Positions 34,683-45,920 of a stretch of 64,000 nt of DNA are shown here, piece after piece; the stretch's first letter is position 1; each line of letters starts with the position of its first letter. The DNA lies in NCBI RefSeq assembly GCF_017948245.1, contig NZ_CP072868.1:248001-312000 (forward strand), read 5' to 3'. The notes under the pieces were generated by a model. The model was not told where the DNA came from. It did no database searches and saw only the letters and a list, made by a program, of their open reading frames with translations. This stretch comes from Rhizobium sp. NLR16a. Lineage in GTDB: Bacteria > Pseudomonadota > Alphaproteobacteria > Rhizobiales > Rhizobiaceae. Position numbers and translations under genes: made by a program.

Positions 34683-35876
34683 ATGGACAGTCATGTGAAT
34701 GCGCCGTCGGGGGTCCGCAGCGGCTTCATCACCAGAAGCAGGGCAGCGGTTTCCCTGCTCTTTCTCATGAACGGCTTTGTCGTCGGCTGCTGGGCGCCGA
34801 AGATCCCGGATTTTGCCGAGCGTCTCGGGCTGAGCAAGTTCGAGCTCGGGCTGATGATCATCGTCTTCGGCGTTGGCTCGCTGGTCATGATGCCGATCGC
34901 CGGCGCGCAGATCGCCAGGCATGGCTCGCGGATCGTTGTTCGGGCAACCGCCGTCTGCGTGCTGCCGCTGCTCCTGGCTCTGACGCTCGCGCCAAACGTG
35001 ATTACCGCGGCAATCTCGCTCTTCCTGTTCGGCGGCTTCATCGGCGCCATGGATGTGGCGATGAACGCCAATGCGGTGTCCGTCGAAAAATCCATGCGCC
35101 GCGCCATCATGTCGTCCTGCCATGCTTTCTGGAGCCTTGGCGGCCTCATCGGTTCGGGACTCGGCGGCATCGTGATCACCAAGCTCGGCATTCTCGGCCA
35201 TGCGCAGCTGGCGACGGTGTTGGCGGCGATCTTCCTTGCTCTGGCATGGCCGATGATCCTTGCGGATCCGCCGCATCCGGATGCCAAGAAAGAAAAGACG
35301 AAGCTGCCGATGGTGCCGCTGCCGTGGCTCCTTGGATTGATGGCGCTGTTCTCGATGGTGCCGGAAGGTGCCGTCCTGGATTGGGGCGCGCTCTATCTCC
35401 GGCAGGACATGGGGGCGTCGGTCGCGCTTTCAGGACTTGGTTTCGCAGCCTTTTCGGCGACCATGGCGACCATGCGCTTTGCCGGCGATCTCGTGCGCGA
35501 CCGCCTCGGGAGCGTCAAGACCCTGCGCATCTGCACGCTCTTTGCCATCGCCGGCATGCTGCTTGCCGGCCTGGCGCCCAATGCCGAGCTTGCCATTTTG
35601 GGCTTTGCCTTTTGCGGCATCGGCATATCAAACATGGTGCCGATCGCCTTCTCGGCCGCAGGCAACATTCCCGGCCTCAAGCCCGGCATCGGCATCTCCG
35701 TGGTGACGACCATGGGTTATTCCGGCATGCTGGTAGCGCCGTCGTTGATCGGCTTCGTCGCCGAGCATATCGGTTTTGCCGTTGTCTTCATGGCGCTGCC
35801 GGTGCTGCTGTTGTTCGTTCTCCTATTCTCCAAACTGGCCCATTATGCCGATGGGGTCTCTGGAGGCGGCCACTGA
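34683..35876 (+). CDS. MFS transporter
   Basis: A 397-residue, roughly 12-helix major facilitator. The first helix region reads LLFLMNGFVVGCWAPKIPDFAERLGLS, as in the YbjJ/fucose-permease-like group. A central loop (DPPHPDAKKEKTKLP) separates the two six-helix halves. GAGGAAAG precedes the ATG. Being directly behind a DeoR gene, it may carry a sugar or sugar-like compound, but members of this group are mostly uncharacterised and direction of transport is uncertain. Confidence 0.85.
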   Translation: MDSHVNAPSGVRSGFITRSRAAVSLLFLMNGFVVGCWAPKIPDFAERLGLSKFELGLMIIVFGVGSLVMMPIAGAQIARHGSRIVVRATAVCVLPLLLALTLAPNVITAAISLFLFGGFIGAMDVAMNANAVSVEKSMRRAIMSSCHAFWSLGGLIGSGLGGIVITKLGILGHAQLATVLAAIFLALAWPMILADPPHPDAKKEKTKLPMVPLPWLLGLMALFSMVPEGAVLDWGALYLRQDMGASVALSGLGFAAFSATMATMRFAGDLVRDRLGSVKTLRICTLFAIAGMLLAGLAPNAELAILGFAFCGIGISNMVPIAFSAAGNIPGLKPGIGISVVTTMGYSGMLVAPSLIGFVAEHIGFAVVFMALPVLLLFVLLFSKLAHYADGVSGGGH

Positions 35877-35972
35877 GCCACCTCCAGACAAAAGTGATAT
35901 AGTGGGCGGTTGACAATAAAGCGGTCATGATCCACCTGAAAGGCACTGTTTTTAGGGGTGCAAGAACTCTTC

Positions 35973-37223
35973 ATGTCCTCAGCCGCCGATTTTGATCCAA
36001 AACCGCGCCGCGCTTCCGTCGCCGTCGATGTCGGCGGCGTCATCGTTGGTGGCGGCGCGCCGATCGTCGTGCAATCGATGACGAATACGGATACCGCCGA
36101 TATCGATTCGACCGTTGCGCAGGTCGCCGCCCTGCACCGGGCGGGCTCCGAACTGGTGCGCATCACCGTCGATCGCGACGAAAGTGCGGCTGCCGTGCCG
36201 AAAATCCGCGAAAGGCTGCTGCGGCTCGGCATGGACGTGCCGCTGATCGGCGACTTCCACTATATTGGCCACAAGCTGCTTGCCGATCATCCAGCCTGCG
36301 CCGAGGCGCTGGCGAAATACCGCATCAATCCCGGTAATGTCGGCTTCAAGGACAAGAAGGACAAGCAGTTCGCCGAGATCATCGAGATGGCGATCCGCTA
36401 CGACAAGCCGGTGCGCATCGGCGTCAACTGGGGCTCGCTCGATCAGGATCTCCTGACGGCGCTGATGGATCGAAATGCCGAGGCCGGGTCGCCGCTGTCG
36501 GCACGGCAGGTGACGCGCGAGGCGATCGTACAGTCGGCGTTGCTTTCGGCCGCCCTTGCCGAGGAAATCGGCCTGCCACGCAACCGCATCATCCTGTCGG
36601 CCAAGGTCAGCCAGGTGCAGGACCTGATCGCGGTCAATTCCATGCTCGCCGAACGTTCCGATCACGCGCTGCATCTCGGGCTGACCGAGGCCGGCATGGG
36701 CAGCAAGGGCATCGTCGCTTCGTCGGCTGCCATGGGCTTCGTGCTGCAGCACGGCATCGGCGATACGATCCGCGTCTCACTGACACCCGAGCCGAACGGC
36801 GACCGCACCCGCGAAGTCCAGGTGGCGCAGGAAATCCTGCAGGTCATGGGTTTCCGGCAGTTCGTGCCCGTCGTGGCCGCCTGTCCCGGCTGCGGACGCA
36901 CGACCTCGACCGTCTTCCAGGAACTCGCCCAGAACATTCAGAACGACATCCGCAAGAACATGCCAGTCTGGCGCGAGAAATATCCAGGCGTCGAGGCGCT
37001 GAACGTCGCCGTGATGGGCTGCATCGTCAACGGACCGGGCGAAAGCAAACATGCCGATATCGGCATCTCGCTGCCCGGTACCGGCGAGACGCCGGCCGCT
37101 CCCGTTTTTATCGACGGCAAGAAGGCGCTGACACTGCGCGGTCCCAATATCGCCTCCGACTTCGAGGCGCTTGTCGTCGATTATATCGAAAAGCGTTTCG
37201 GCCAGCGGACGGCAGCGGAATGA
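35973..37223 (+). CDS. ispG: 4-hydroxy-3-methylbut-2-en-1-yl diphosphate synthase (flavodoxin), IspG/GcpE
   Basis: A 416-residue iron-sulfur enzyme of the MEP isoprenoid pathway, converting MEcPP to HMBPP. TIM-barrel blocks at the N-terminus ([32 protein letters not shown]) and the [4Fe-4S] ligands CPGCGRT (C304, C307) and [10 protein letters not shown] (C350) are all present. ATG at 35973 is chosen; a GTG at 35958 would add five residues and neither has a strong ribosome site. hisC starts 17 bp downstream, so the two may be co-transcribed. Confidence 0.96.
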   Translation: MSSAADFDPKPRRASVAVDVGGVIVGGGAPIVVQSMTNTDTADIDSTVAQVAALHRAGSELVRITVDRDESAAAVPKIRERLLRLGMDVPLIGDFHYIGHKLLADHPACAEALAKYRINPGNVGFKDKKDKQFAEIIEMAIRYDKPVRIGVNWGSLDQDLLTALMDRNAEAGSPLSARQVTREAIVQSALLSAALAEEIGLPRNRIILSAKVSQVQDLIAVNSMLAERSDHALHLGLTEAGMGSKGIVASSAAMGFVLQHGIGDTIRVSLTPEPNGDRTREVQVAQEILQVMGFRQFVPVVAACPGCGRTTSTVFQELAQNIQNDIRKNMPVWREKYPGVEALNVAVMGCIVNGPGESKHADIGISLPGTGETPAAPVFIDGKKALTLRGPNIASDFEALVVDYIEKRFGQRTAAE

Positions 37224-37239
37224 AGGTCCGCGCGTTCGA

Positions 37240-38301
37240 ATGAGCCGGTATTGGTCTGATATCGTCAGCAAGCTCCGGCCGTATGTCGCGGGCGAGCAGC
37301 CGCGTATTCCCGGCCTGGTCAAGCTCAATACCAATGAGAATCCCTACGGACCGTCCCCAAAGGCGATCGAAGCGATCAGGCAGGCGGCGGACGATCGTCT
37401 GCGGCTCTATCCCGATCCCTCCGCCACGGAATTGCGCGAAGCGATCGCCGCCCGTTTCAACCTGACAGCGGAAGAAGTATTCGTCGGCAACGGCTCCGAT
37501 GAGGTTCTCGCCCATACGTTTCAGGCGCTGCTGAAACACGAGTTGCCGCTTCTCTATCCCGACATAACCTATAGCTTCTATCCAACCTATAGCCTGCTAT
37601 ATGGTGTGGAGGCGATCGAGATGCCGCTCGACGATCAGTTCCGGATTCGGCTTGCTGATTACGACAGACCGTGCGGCGCAATCATCATTCCCAATCCGAA
37701 TGCGCCGACTGGTATCGGCCTGCCGCTGGCCGGGATCGAGGCGCTTCTTACTGCTCATCCGGATGCGGTCGTCGTGATAGACGAGGCCTATGTCGATTTC
37801 GGCGGCGAGAGCGCCGTGCCGCTCATTTCTTGTTATCCCAACCTTCTGATCATCCAGACCTTGTCGAAATCTCGTTCGTTCGCAGGTCTGCGCGTCGGCT
37901 TCGCGCTGGGGCACCGGGACCTGATCGAGGCGCTGGTGCGCGTCAAGGACAGCTTCAATTCCTATCCGCTCGACCGCCTGGCCCAGGTCGCGGCGACGGC
38001 GGCGATCAAGGACGAGGCGTGGTTCGAAACAAGCCGGCGGAAAATCATCGCCAGCCGGGAAACCCTTGTCCGGCAACTGGAAGCGTTGAGTTTCCAGGTG
38101 CTGCCATCCCAGGCGAATTTCCTCTTCGCGATGCACGAGAGCCGATCGGGCGGTGCACTTCTGGCCGAACTGCGGGAGCGTGGCGTGCTCGTCCGGCGTT
38201 TCGCCGAGCCGCGCATTTCGGAGTTCCTGCGCATCAGCATCGGCACCGACGAGGAATGCGCGCGGCTGGTTGCCGCTCTCAAGGAGATATTGGCCGCCTG
38301 A
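37240..38301 (+). CDS. hisC: Histidinol-phosphate aminotransferase (HisC-type)
   Basis: A 353-residue PLP-dependent fold-type I aminotransferase. [18 protein letters not shown] at the N-terminus and [17 protein letters not shown] with the PLP Lys at residue 210 identify HisC; the C-terminal FLRISIGT holds the carboxylate-binding Arg. The ATG at 37240 gives the expected length; longer readings run into ispG. It lies outside any his operon, so it may be a paralogue with broader specificity (aromatic amino acids), a common situation in rhizobia. Confidence 0.9.
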   Translation: MSRYWSDIVSKLRPYVAGEQPRIPGLVKLNTNENPYGPSPKAIEAIRQAADDRLRLYPDPSATELREAIAARFNLTAEEVFVGNGSDEVLAHTFQALLKHELPLLYPDITYSFYPTYSLLYGVEAIEMPLDDQFRIRLADYDRPCGAIIIPNPNAPTGIGLPLAGIEALLTAHPDAVVVIDEAYVDFGGESAVPLISCYPNLLIIQTLSKSRSFAGLRVGFALGHRDLIEALVRVKDSFNSYPLDRLAQVAATAAIKDEAWFETSRRKIIASRETLVRQLEALSFQVLPSQANFLFAMHESRSGGALLAELRERGVLVRRFAEPRISEFLRISIGTDEECARLVAALKEILAA

Positions 38302-38309
38302 CCTTCGGC

Positions 38310-39227
38310 TCAGCTCTTACGGTCGGCGATGAAATGCGCAGCGGCGGTGAGGATCGAGGCGCGTGCCCCATAGGGGGCGAGCAGGTCTTCGGCATCGCTG
38401 ACGTGCTGGCGGAGCTCGGTCTCGGCCCATTCCATGCCATGAAGCCCCACGAGCGTTCCCTTGCCGCGGGCCGCATCCTTGCCGGTCGCCTTGCCCATGG
38501 TCTCAGCATCAGAGGTCAGGTCGAGAATGTCGTCGGCGAGCTGGAAGGCAAGGCCGATCTTTTCGCCGAAGGCGCGCAGGCGGCGGCGATCTTCGGGCGG
38601 GCTTCCTGCGATGATGGCGCCCGCCTCGCAGGCGAAGCGGATCAGCGCCCCTGTTTTCATCGCCTGCAGGCGTATGATGCCGGCCTCGTCGGGGGCCTGT
38701 TTCTCGGCCGCGAGGTCGAGCGCCTGGCCGCCGGCCATGCCGCCGAGACCGGCTGCGCGGGCAAGGGCCAGCACCAGCGCTGCTTTGCTCGTATCGGGAA
38801 GGGCGGTCTCCGGCGCTGCGACGATGTCGAAGGCGTAGGTCAGCAGGCTGTCGCCGGCAAGGATCGCGGTGGCTTCATCGAACTTGATATGGACTGTCGG
38901 CTTGCCGCGGCGCAGGTCGTCGTCGTCCATGGCCGGCAGATCGTCATGCACGAGGGAATAGCAGTGAATGCATTCGAGCGCCGCGCCGACACGAAGTGCG
39001 GCCTTCCCATTGCCGCCGAGCAGGGCGGCACTTTCGGCAACGAGGAATGGGCGCAGCCGCTTGCCGCCGTTCAGCACGGCATAATGCATGGCGCTGCGCA
39101 GGGTCTCGGGCCTGGCGATTTCATCGGAAAGAGGGACCGGTGACGACAGCAATGCGTCGAGCAGCGCCTCGATTTCGCGGGCGTTGTTCCTAAGCCTCGT
39201 CTCGAAAGTGTCCCGGTTCGCGTCCAT
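38310..39227 (-). CDS. ispA: Polyprenyl synthase (farnesyl diphosphate synthase type)
   Basis: A 305-residue all-helical trans-prenyltransferase. First aspartate-rich motif in LVHDDLPAMDDDDLRRG, second in QLADDILDLTSD, with GGKRLRPFLV upstream. The insertion between the Asp residues of the first motif and the overall length match IspA (GPP/FPP synthase). ATG at 39227 is preferred; upstream extension to 39362 overlaps the divergent mtgA leader. It converges on hisC with an 8-bp gap. Chain length of the product is inferred. Confidence 0.88.
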   Translation of the reverse strand: MDANRDTFETRLRNNAREIEALLDALLSSPVPLSDEIARPETLRSAMHYAVLNGGKRLRPFLVAESAALLGGNGKAALRVGAALECIHCYSLVHDDLPAMDDDDLRRGKPTVHIKFDEATAILAGDSLLTYAFDIVAAPETALPDTSKAALVLALARAAGLGGMAGGQALDLAAEKQAPDEAGIIRLQAMKTGALIRFACEAGAIIAGSPPEDRRRLRAFGEKIGLAFQLADDILDLTSDAETMGKATGKDAARGKGTLVGLHGMEWAETELRQHVSDAEDLLAPYGARASILTAAAHFIADRKS

Positions 39228-39397
39228 GGGCGCTGTTTGGCATGGGGCACCGGGGCTTGCAACGGAATTGTCGATGACTGCAGCAAGATTTCCCATGTGC
39301 TCTGGCATAAGCGCCTCACAGGCGTTATGAGAACGAGAGGGAGCGAAATGGGCTTGGGACATTGGATATAGCGCCGGAGAGAGAGGATATTGCCGAC

Positions 39398-40099
39398 ATG
39401 CCGGCCCGTCGGCGATGGTTCGAAGATCGGCCCGTGCTGAGACGCGTCGGTCTTGCCGTTCTGGCCATAGTGATCCTTCCTTACGCCCTGATCTTCCTCT
39501 ACCTGCTGCCCTTCATCCATCCCGTCTCGACGCTGATGCTGCGCGATCTGGTGCTGCTGCGCGGCTATGACCGCAGATGGGTATCGTTGGACGAGGTCGC
39601 TCCGGTCCTGGTGCAATCGGTGATGATGTCCGAAGACGGTCAATATTGTTTCCACGGCGGCGTCGACTGGGCGGAGATGCGCATGCTGGTCGAGGATACG
39701 CTGAAGGGCCAGGCAACGCGCGGCGGCAGCACCATCCCGATGCAGACCGCCAAGAACCTCTTTCTCTGGAACAGCCGCTCCTTCGTGCGCAAGGCGATGG
39801 AGCTTCCGCTCGCCGTCTCCACCGATTTCGTCCTGTCGAAGCGGCGGCTGATGGAAATCTATCTCAACATCGCCGAATGGGGTCCCGGCATCTACGGCGT
39901 CGAGGCGGCGGCCCAGCATCATTTCAAGGTTCCGGCCTCGAAGCTGACGCGGCGGCAGGCGTCGCTGCTGGCTGTCTCGCTCCCGAACCCGATCGACCGC
40001 AAAGCAGGCAAGCCCGGACGAGGCCTTCGCCGGCTTGCCGGCGTCATCGAGAGGCGTGCGCAGGGCTCAGGCGACTACATCAAGTGCATCTATGAATAA
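39398..40099 (+). CDS. mtgA: Monofunctional peptidoglycan glycosyltransferase
   Basis: A 233-residue GT51 enzyme that polymerises lipid II at the inner membrane. One N-terminal helix ([23 protein letters not shown]), then the family motifs: [14 protein letters not shown] (catalytic Glu), [16 protein letters not shown] and [19 protein letters not shown]. No transpeptidase domain follows, so it is MtgA. The ATG at 39398 follows AGAGGA by ten bases; an in-frame TTG at 39362 would add 12 residues. Confidence 0.93.
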   Translation: MPARRRWFEDRPVLRRVGLAVLAIVILPYALIFLYLLPFIHPVSTLMLRDLVLLRGYDRRWVSLDEVAPVLVQSVMMSEDGQYCFHGGVDWAEMRMLVEDTLKGQATRGGSTIPMQTAKNLFLWNSRSFVRKAMELPLAVSTDFVLSKRRLMEIYLNIAEWGPGIYGVEAAAQHHFKVPASKLTRRQASLLAVSLPNPIDRKAGKPGRGLRRLAGVIERRAQGSGDYIKCIYE

Positions 40100-40195
40100 G
40101 ATCAGAACTTGTCATTAGAAGCAGTGAACGTCATCTGACATTCTTGGTTCTGCCATATGGGCGAATGCAGTCCAATCAGAGCCCCCGAGTCGCCC

Positions 40196-40918
40196 ATGAC
40201 CGCCCCAACCTTTTCTCCCGAACTTCTCTTTTACTCGAAGTCGCACAATCAAAGCCCGCCCGCCCATCTCGGCAGCCGCTATGGCAAGATCGGCGGTTTC
40301 CTGCCGGAAGCCGGCAACACCATCGTCTGCCACATCGAGAAGGGGTCAAGGACCCGGGCGGTACTGATAGAGGCGCGCGAGAAATATCTAACGATGCCCG
40401 AGGCGCCGCAATTTCTCTTCACGCCGATCTCGAGCCTTCACATGACGCTTTTCGAAGGCGTCATCGAGACTAGGCGCCTGCAGGACTGCTGGCCTGCAGA
40501 CCTCCCTCTCGAGACGCCGATCGACGATATGACCGATCTCATGGCGGCGCGGCTCGAATGTTTCTCGATGGCGGAGCCTTTCAAAGTCGCCGTCGTCGAA
40601 GCTCGGCCGTCGGGCCTGCTCGTCGACGGAGCGACGGAGAAGGACCGCAAGGTCATGCGCGCCTGGCGTAACGCGCTTGCCGATCTTCTCGGCTATCGCC
40701 AGCCCAACCATATGGATTACAAATTCCATGTGACCTTCGCCTATGTGATCGAGCGGCTGGAGGATGAAGCCTTGCCGCGCTGGCAGGCAATGCTCGACGA
40801 GGTGGCCGAGGATATCCGCCGCAAGGCCCCTGTTTTCGAGCTTGCGCCGCCGGCGTTCTGCGTGTTCGAGGACATGAACCATTTCCACGAACTGCTGATC
40901 TTCGATTTCGATGCCTGA
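40196..40918 (+). CDS. DUF1868 protein of the 2H phosphoesterase superfamily
   Basis: A 240-residue protein with two HxT motifs, LHMTLF (H82, T84) and FHVTFAY (H178, T180), which together define the 2H (LigT/2'-5' RNA ligase-like) phosphoesterase fold. The N-terminus GSRYGKIGGFLPEAGNTIVCHI is typical of DUF1868. The substrate is unknown; nucleotide 2',3'-cyclic phosphodiesters are usual for the fold. Start at 40196 is chosen over 40157, neither having a strong ribosome site. The glutathione transferase gene starts 13 bp later. Confidence 0.8.
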   Translation: MTAPTFSPELLFYSKSHNQSPPAHLGSRYGKIGGFLPEAGNTIVCHIEKGSRTRAVLIEAREKYLTMPEAPQFLFTPISSLHMTLFEGVIETRRLQDCWPADLPLETPIDDMTDLMAARLECFSMAEPFKVAVVEARPSGLLVDGATEKDRKVMRAWRNALADLLGYRQPNHMDYKFHVTFAYVIERLEDEALPRWQAMLDEVAEDIRRKAPVFELAPPAFCVFEDMNHFHELLIFDFDA

Positions 40919-40931
40919 ATGGGAGAGGCCT

Positions 40932-41579
40932 ATGGACAGACCGACGCTCTACATCGCCAACAAGAATTATTCTTCCTGGTCGTTCCGGCCGTGGATGGCG
41001 CTGACGAGCGCCGGCGTCGACTTCGAAGAAATCCTGATCCCTTTCGACGATGCGGGCGGCAATCCCAATATCAAGGCGATATCGCCGAGCGGCCGGGTGC
41101 CAGTCCTGCAGCACGGCGGTTTGAAGATCTGGGAATCGCTGGCGATCATCGAATATGCCGCCGAGCTTTATCCGGACGCCGGCCTCTGGCCGCGCGACCG
41201 TGCCGAACGGGCGCTCGCCCGCTCTGTTTCGATGGAAATGCTTTCAGGCTTCCGAGCCCTGCGCAATGCCTGCCCGATGAATATTCGCCGACCGAGGGGC
41301 GGGATCACATTGCCTGACGGCGTCGACGCCGACGTCAGCCGTATCGAGACGATCTGGCGAAACCTTCTGCAGAAATCCGGCGGCCCGTTTCTCTTTGGTG
41401 CGTTCAGCGGCGTGGATGCGATGTTTGCGCCCGTCGTCAACCGGTTCGACATCTATGACCTCGTCAGCCGGGAGGAGACGCTCGCCTATATGGAGACGAT
41501 GAAGGCGCATCCGGCCTGGCGGAAATGGGAAGAGGCGGCCCGCGCCGAGCCCTGGATCGTGCCGGAAGACGAGGTCTGA
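40932..41579 (+). CDS. Glutathione S-transferase family protein
   Basis: A 215-residue protein with an N-terminal thioredoxin-like domain (LYIANKNYSSWSFRPWMAL, a Ser-rich catalytic region in place of Tyr; SPSGRVPVLQHGGLKIWESLAIIEYAAELYP as the glutathione site) and an all-helical C-terminal domain. It resembles the GstB-like 'NKNYSSWS' group. GGGAGAGG precedes the ATG at 40932, and it is probably co-transcribed with the 2H gene. Substrate unknown. Confidence 0.87.
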   Translation: MDRPTLYIANKNYSSWSFRPWMALTSAGVDFEEILIPFDDAGGNPNIKAISPSGRVPVLQHGGLKIWESLAIIEYAAELYPDAGLWPRDRAERALARSVSMEMLSGFRALRNACPMNIRRPRGGITLPDGVDADVSRIETIWRNLLQKSGGPFLFGAFSGVDAMFAPVVNRFDIYDLVSREETLAYMETMKAHPAWRKWEEAARAEPWIVPEDEV

Positions 41580-41735
41580 GGCGCGAATCATCGGCTTCGC
41601 AAAAAATATGCATGGGGACTGGTCAAGGCCGCCCCTTGCATGTATAAGCGCGCAAAATTTCCGAAATCGCGACATGTCCGTTTCGGCCGCCAGTCTGGCC
41701 GTGGGAATGTTTTGCCCGCAAGTGGAGTAAGAAAA

Positions 41736-41921
41736 ATGGCTGTACCGAAGAGAAAAACGAGCCCGTCCAAGCGCGGCATGCGCCGTTCGGCTGACGCGCT
41801 GAAGGCCCCGACCTACGTCGAAGACAAGAATTCCGGCGAACTGCGCCGCCCGCATCATATCGACCTGAAGACCGGTATGTATCGCGGCCGCCAGGTTCTG
41901 ACTCCGAAGGAAAGCGCATAA
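41736..41921 (+). CDS. rpmF: 50S ribosomal protein L32
   Basis: A 61-residue basic protein beginning [20 protein letters not shown], the invariant L32 N-terminus; the C-terminal half reads [20 protein letters not shown]. The Cys4 zinc motif is absent (Cys-minus form). GGAG precedes the ATG by nine bases. A strong terminator follows at 41954, so it is probably transcribed alone. Confidence 0.97.
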
Positions 41922-41953
41922 TTTCCGATCCGGCTCGTCCGATCGCGAGTCTC

Positions 41954-41978
41954 AAGGCCGGCTTCACGCCGGCCTTTT
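41954..41978 (+). terminator. Intrinsic terminator of rpmF
   Basis: Perfect 9-bp stem AAGGCCGGC/GCCGGCCTT (41954-41962 with 41968-41976), five-base loop, then TTTT. It lies 32 bp after the rpmF stop. Confidence 0.88.
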
Positions 41979-42062
41979 GCACTTCGGCAAGATAATATTT
42001 GCAATCACTTGCGGTGAGACAACGGTTTGCGGCAGTATTCTTTCTCCGCTGGGAGATTGCCG

Positions 42063-42470
42063 ATGGTAGCCGCAATGCCGCTGATGATTATTCCGTTTAT
42101 TCTTTACAATCTGGCGATGCTCGGCTTGATGGGCGACGGCGGCATCGCAGCCTTGCAGCATAACATCATCGTGCTGTCGATGCTCTCGGGTGCGACCTGG
42201 AGCATGGCGCTCGGCGATCTCTTCATCGTCGTTGCGCTCATCGTGCTGTTCTTCGAAATCCTGAAAGCAACGCGAACCGGGCCCGGCAACCTCTTGAACC
42301 ATATCTTGTCGATGCTGGTCTTCATCGCCTTCCTGGTCGAGTTTCTTCTCGTCCAGGGCGCCGCGACACAGGTGTTCTTCATTTTGATGACGATCGCTCT
42401 GATCGATGTGATCGGGGGTTTTGCCGTTTCGATCCGAAGCGCCGGGCGGGATGTCTCTATCGGACTATAG
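42063..42470 (+). CDS. Conserved four-helix membrane protein
   Basis: A 135-residue very hydrophobic protein with four predicted helices (IPFILYNLAML; ATWSMALGDLFIVVALIVLFFEIL; ILSMLVFIAFLVEFLLV; VFFILMTIALIDVIGGFAV). GGGAG lies seven bases before the ATG at 42063. I do not recognise a function; similar small membrane proteins are common in Rhizobiaceae. It overlaps the end of phaR by six bases tail to tail. Confidence 0.75.
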   Translation: MVAAMPLMIIPFILYNLAMLGLMGDGGIAALQHNIIVLSMLSGATWSMALGDLFIVVALIVLFFEILKATRTGPGNLLNHILSMLVFIAFLVEFLLVQGAATQVFFILMTIALIDVIGGFAVSIRSAGRDVSIGL

Positions 42471-43040
42471 GTTGTCGAGCTTGTTCTGAAGGGCGCGGAG
42501 CTGTTCCTTCAGTTCGTCGATATCCTTGGCTTCGGCTTTGCGGCTTTCCTTGGCCGCCGGCGGTGTCATGAAAGGCGAGAACATCTGCATTGCCTGCTGA
42601 AACAGCTCGGTATTGCGGCGAACCTGGTCCTCGACCATCTGCATCGGCAATTGCAGGTTCTTGCCGAGCGGCGTCTCGCCGAAGGCACGGTTTACCTGTT
42701 CGCGCATCTGTGCCTGCTGTTCGCTGAAGGCGCGCATCGAATGTTCGAGGAAGCTCGGCACGACCATCTGCATCTGGTCACCATAATAGGTGATCAGCTG
42801 GCGCAGGAAGGAGATCGGGAGCAGCGTGTTGCCGGTTTTCGATTCCTGCTCGAAGATGATCTGCGTCAGCACCGAATGGGTGATATCGTCCCCGCTTTTT
42901 GCGTCCTGGACGGTAAAGTCTTCGCCCCTCTTTACCATCTCCGCCAGATCTTCCAGCGTCACATAGGTGCTGGTGCCTGTATTGTACAGGCGGCGATTGG
43001 CGTATTTCTTGATGACAATCTGACCCTCATGCTTCGCCAT
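42465..43040 (-). CDS. phaR: PHB synthesis regulator PhaR
   Basis: A 191-residue regulator with the PHB/PHA accumulation DNA-binding domain at the N-terminus (IVIKKYANRRLYNTGTSTYVTLEDLAEMVKRGEDFTVQDAKSGDDIT) and a Gln/Met-rich C-terminal half ending in a short coiled coil (KDIDELKEQLRALQNKLDNL). In relatives it represses phasin and PHB genes and is released by binding nascent PHB. It is transcribed away from phaA, which lies 237 bp to its right, a layout that suggests shared control. Confidence 0.93.
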   Translation of the reverse strand: MAKHEGQIVIKKYANRRLYNTGTSTYVTLEDLAEMVKRGEDFTVQDAKSGDDITHSVLTQIIFEQESKTGNTLLPISFLRQLITYYGDQMQMVVPSFLEHSMRAFSEQQAQMREQVNRAFGETPLGKNLQLPMQMVEDQVRRNTELFQQAMQMFSPFMTPPAAKESRKAEAKDIDELKEQLRALQNKLDNL

Positions 43041-44459
<1,419 letters not shown>

Positions 44460-44528
44460 ATAGCATGCAATCCGTCATTGATTGAAATGCCGCCACGAGC
44501 GGGCGAAAACACAGAGGGGGAGCGGAAC

Positions 44529-45254
44529 ATGAGCAGAGTGGCTCTGGTCACCGGAGGTACACGCGGCATCGGCGCAGCGATATCCATGGCGCTGAAAAAT
44601 GCCGGCTACAGGGTTGCGGCCACTTACGCCGGCAATGACGAGAAGGCTCATGCCTTCCACGACGTCACCGGTGTTGCGGTATTCAAATGGGATGTTTCGG
44701 ACTACGCTGCCTGCGGTGAAGGGATCACCAAGGTCGAACGCGAGATCGGGCCGGTCGAGATCCTCGTCAACAATGCCGGCATTACCCGCGACGCAATGTT
44801 CCACAAGATGACGCCGCAGCAGTGGCACGAGGTGATCAACACCAACCTGACCGGTCTGTTCAACATGACGCATCAGGTCTGGAGCGGCATGCGCGACCGC
44901 GGCTTCGGCCGCATCGTCAATATCTCGTCGATCAACGGCCAGAAGGGCCAGATGGGCCAGGCGAACTATTCGGCGGCCAAGGCCGGCGATCTCGGCTTTA
45001 CCAAGGCGCTTGCCCAGGAAGGGGCTGCGAAAAACATCACCGTCAATGCCATCTGCCCCGGTTATATCGGAACGGAAATGGTGCTTGCCGTGCCGGAGAA
45101 GGTACTGAATGAACGCATCATTCCGCAGATCCCGGTCGGCCGTCTCGGCGAGCCCGAAGAGATTGCCCGCTGCGTTACCTTCCTCGTCTCCGACGATGCT
45201 GGTTTCATCACCGGTTCGACGCTGACGGCCAATGGCGGGCAATTCTTCGTTTAA
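44529..45254 (+). CDS. phaB: Acetoacetyl-CoA reductase
   Basis: A 241-residue short-chain dehydrogenase that reduces acetoacetyl-CoA to (R)-3-hydroxybutyryl-CoA with NADPH. Cofactor loop TGGTRGIG (residues 8-15), NNAG at 81-84, catalytic Ser in NISSINGQKGQMGQANYSAAKAG with Y147 and K151. Length and motifs match PhaB rather than FabG. GGGAGCGGAAC precedes the ATG. A perfect terminator hairpin follows at 45281. Confidence 0.95.
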   Translation: MSRVALVTGGTRGIGAAISMALKNAGYRVAATYAGNDEKAHAFHDVTGVAVFKWDVSDYAACGEGITKVEREIGPVEILVNNAGITRDAMFHKMTPQQWHEVINTNLTGLFNMTHQVWSGMRDRGFGRIVNISSINGQKGQMGQANYSAAKAGDLGFTKALAQEGAAKNITVNAICPGYIGTEMVLAVPEKVLNERIIPQIPVGRLGEPEEIARCVTFLVSDDAGFITGSTLTANGGQFFV

Positions 45255-45280
45255 GATAGGACGAACGTGTGTCGATTTGC

Positions 45281-45312
45281 AAAGGCGCGTTGCAGAACGC
45301 GCCTTTGCTTTT
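45281..45312 (+). terminator. Intrinsic terminator of phaAB
   Basis: Perfect 11-bp stem AAAGGCGCGTT/AACGCGCCTTT (45281-45291 with 45296-45306) with a GCAG loop and a following TTTTG run, 26 bp past the phaB stop. Confidence 0.88.
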
Positions 45313-45582
45313 GTTCGGGAGGGCAGAAGCGGTTGCCGGTGTTCCGGTCTCGATCAACCCGAATCATGGCCGGCATTCGCTGCCGCGAGCGATCTCCGCT
45401 ACCAAGACAAGAGATGAGACCGCGGTTGTCAGGAAAGCCGCGGCGACGAGAATGACGACGGTGGAATTGTCGGGCGATGGCGCCTGCCCTGCGCGTACGA
45501 GGTAAATATGCGGCTAGCTAATGGGCGTTGGTGGATTTGACTTTCATGACCGATCAACGTCACGTTGACGGACGTGTCGGCA
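45313..45582. other. Gap between phaB and the lipoprotein gene
   Basis: About 270 bp after the phaAB terminator with several short open frames and no ribosome site or homology that I recognise. Nothing assigned. Confidence 0.4.
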
Positions 45583-45610
45583 AAGAAAAACGGGCGCAGA
45601 AGCGCCCGTT
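45583..45610 (-). terminator. Intrinsic terminator of the glycine-zipper lipoprotein gene
   Basis: Perfect 9-bp stem AACGGGCGC/GCGCCCGTT (45589-45597 with 45602-45610). On the minus strand it is followed by TTTCTTTG, 23 bp after the stop at 45633. Confidence 0.82.
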
Positions 45611-45632
45611 GGGAGTCCGATATGTGATGCGA

Positions 45633-45893
45633 TCAGTAACGGCAACGCGCCTCGTAGCGGCGGCCGTAGCGATCGCGATAGATGCAGTAGCCGCGGCGTT
45701 CGACCGACTGGCCGATGAGAGCGCCGGTCAGGCCGCCGGCAACGGCGCCGACTGCGGCACCGCCCCAGCTGTTGGTGACGGCACCGCCGATGACTGCACC
45801 GGTGCCGGCGCCGATCGCCGTGCCCTGCTCGGTCGCGGTGCAGGATGCGAGAGCGCCCACGAGCGCGCCGATAAGAACAATCTTCTTCATCAT
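45633..45893 (-). CDS. Glycine-zipper small lipoprotein
   Basis: An 86-residue protein with a type II signal (MKKIVLIGALVGALASC, lipobox LASC) and a glycine-zipper region (TAIGAGTGAVIGGAVTNSWGGAAVGAVAGGLTGALIGQ), then a short basic Tyr/Arg-rich tail. It is probably lipid-anchored with a membrane-embedded zipper (YMGG/SlyB-like). It may start at 45893 or 45890 (MM). Role in envelope stress is a family-level inference. Confidence 0.85.
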   Translation of the reverse strand: MMKKIVLIGALVGALASCTATEQGTAIGAGTGAVIGGAVTNSWGGAAVGAVAGGLTGALIGQSVERRGYCIYRDRYGRRYEARCRY

Positions 45894-45920
45894 GTCGTAA
45901 CTCCCCAGGTTAGTCGGGCT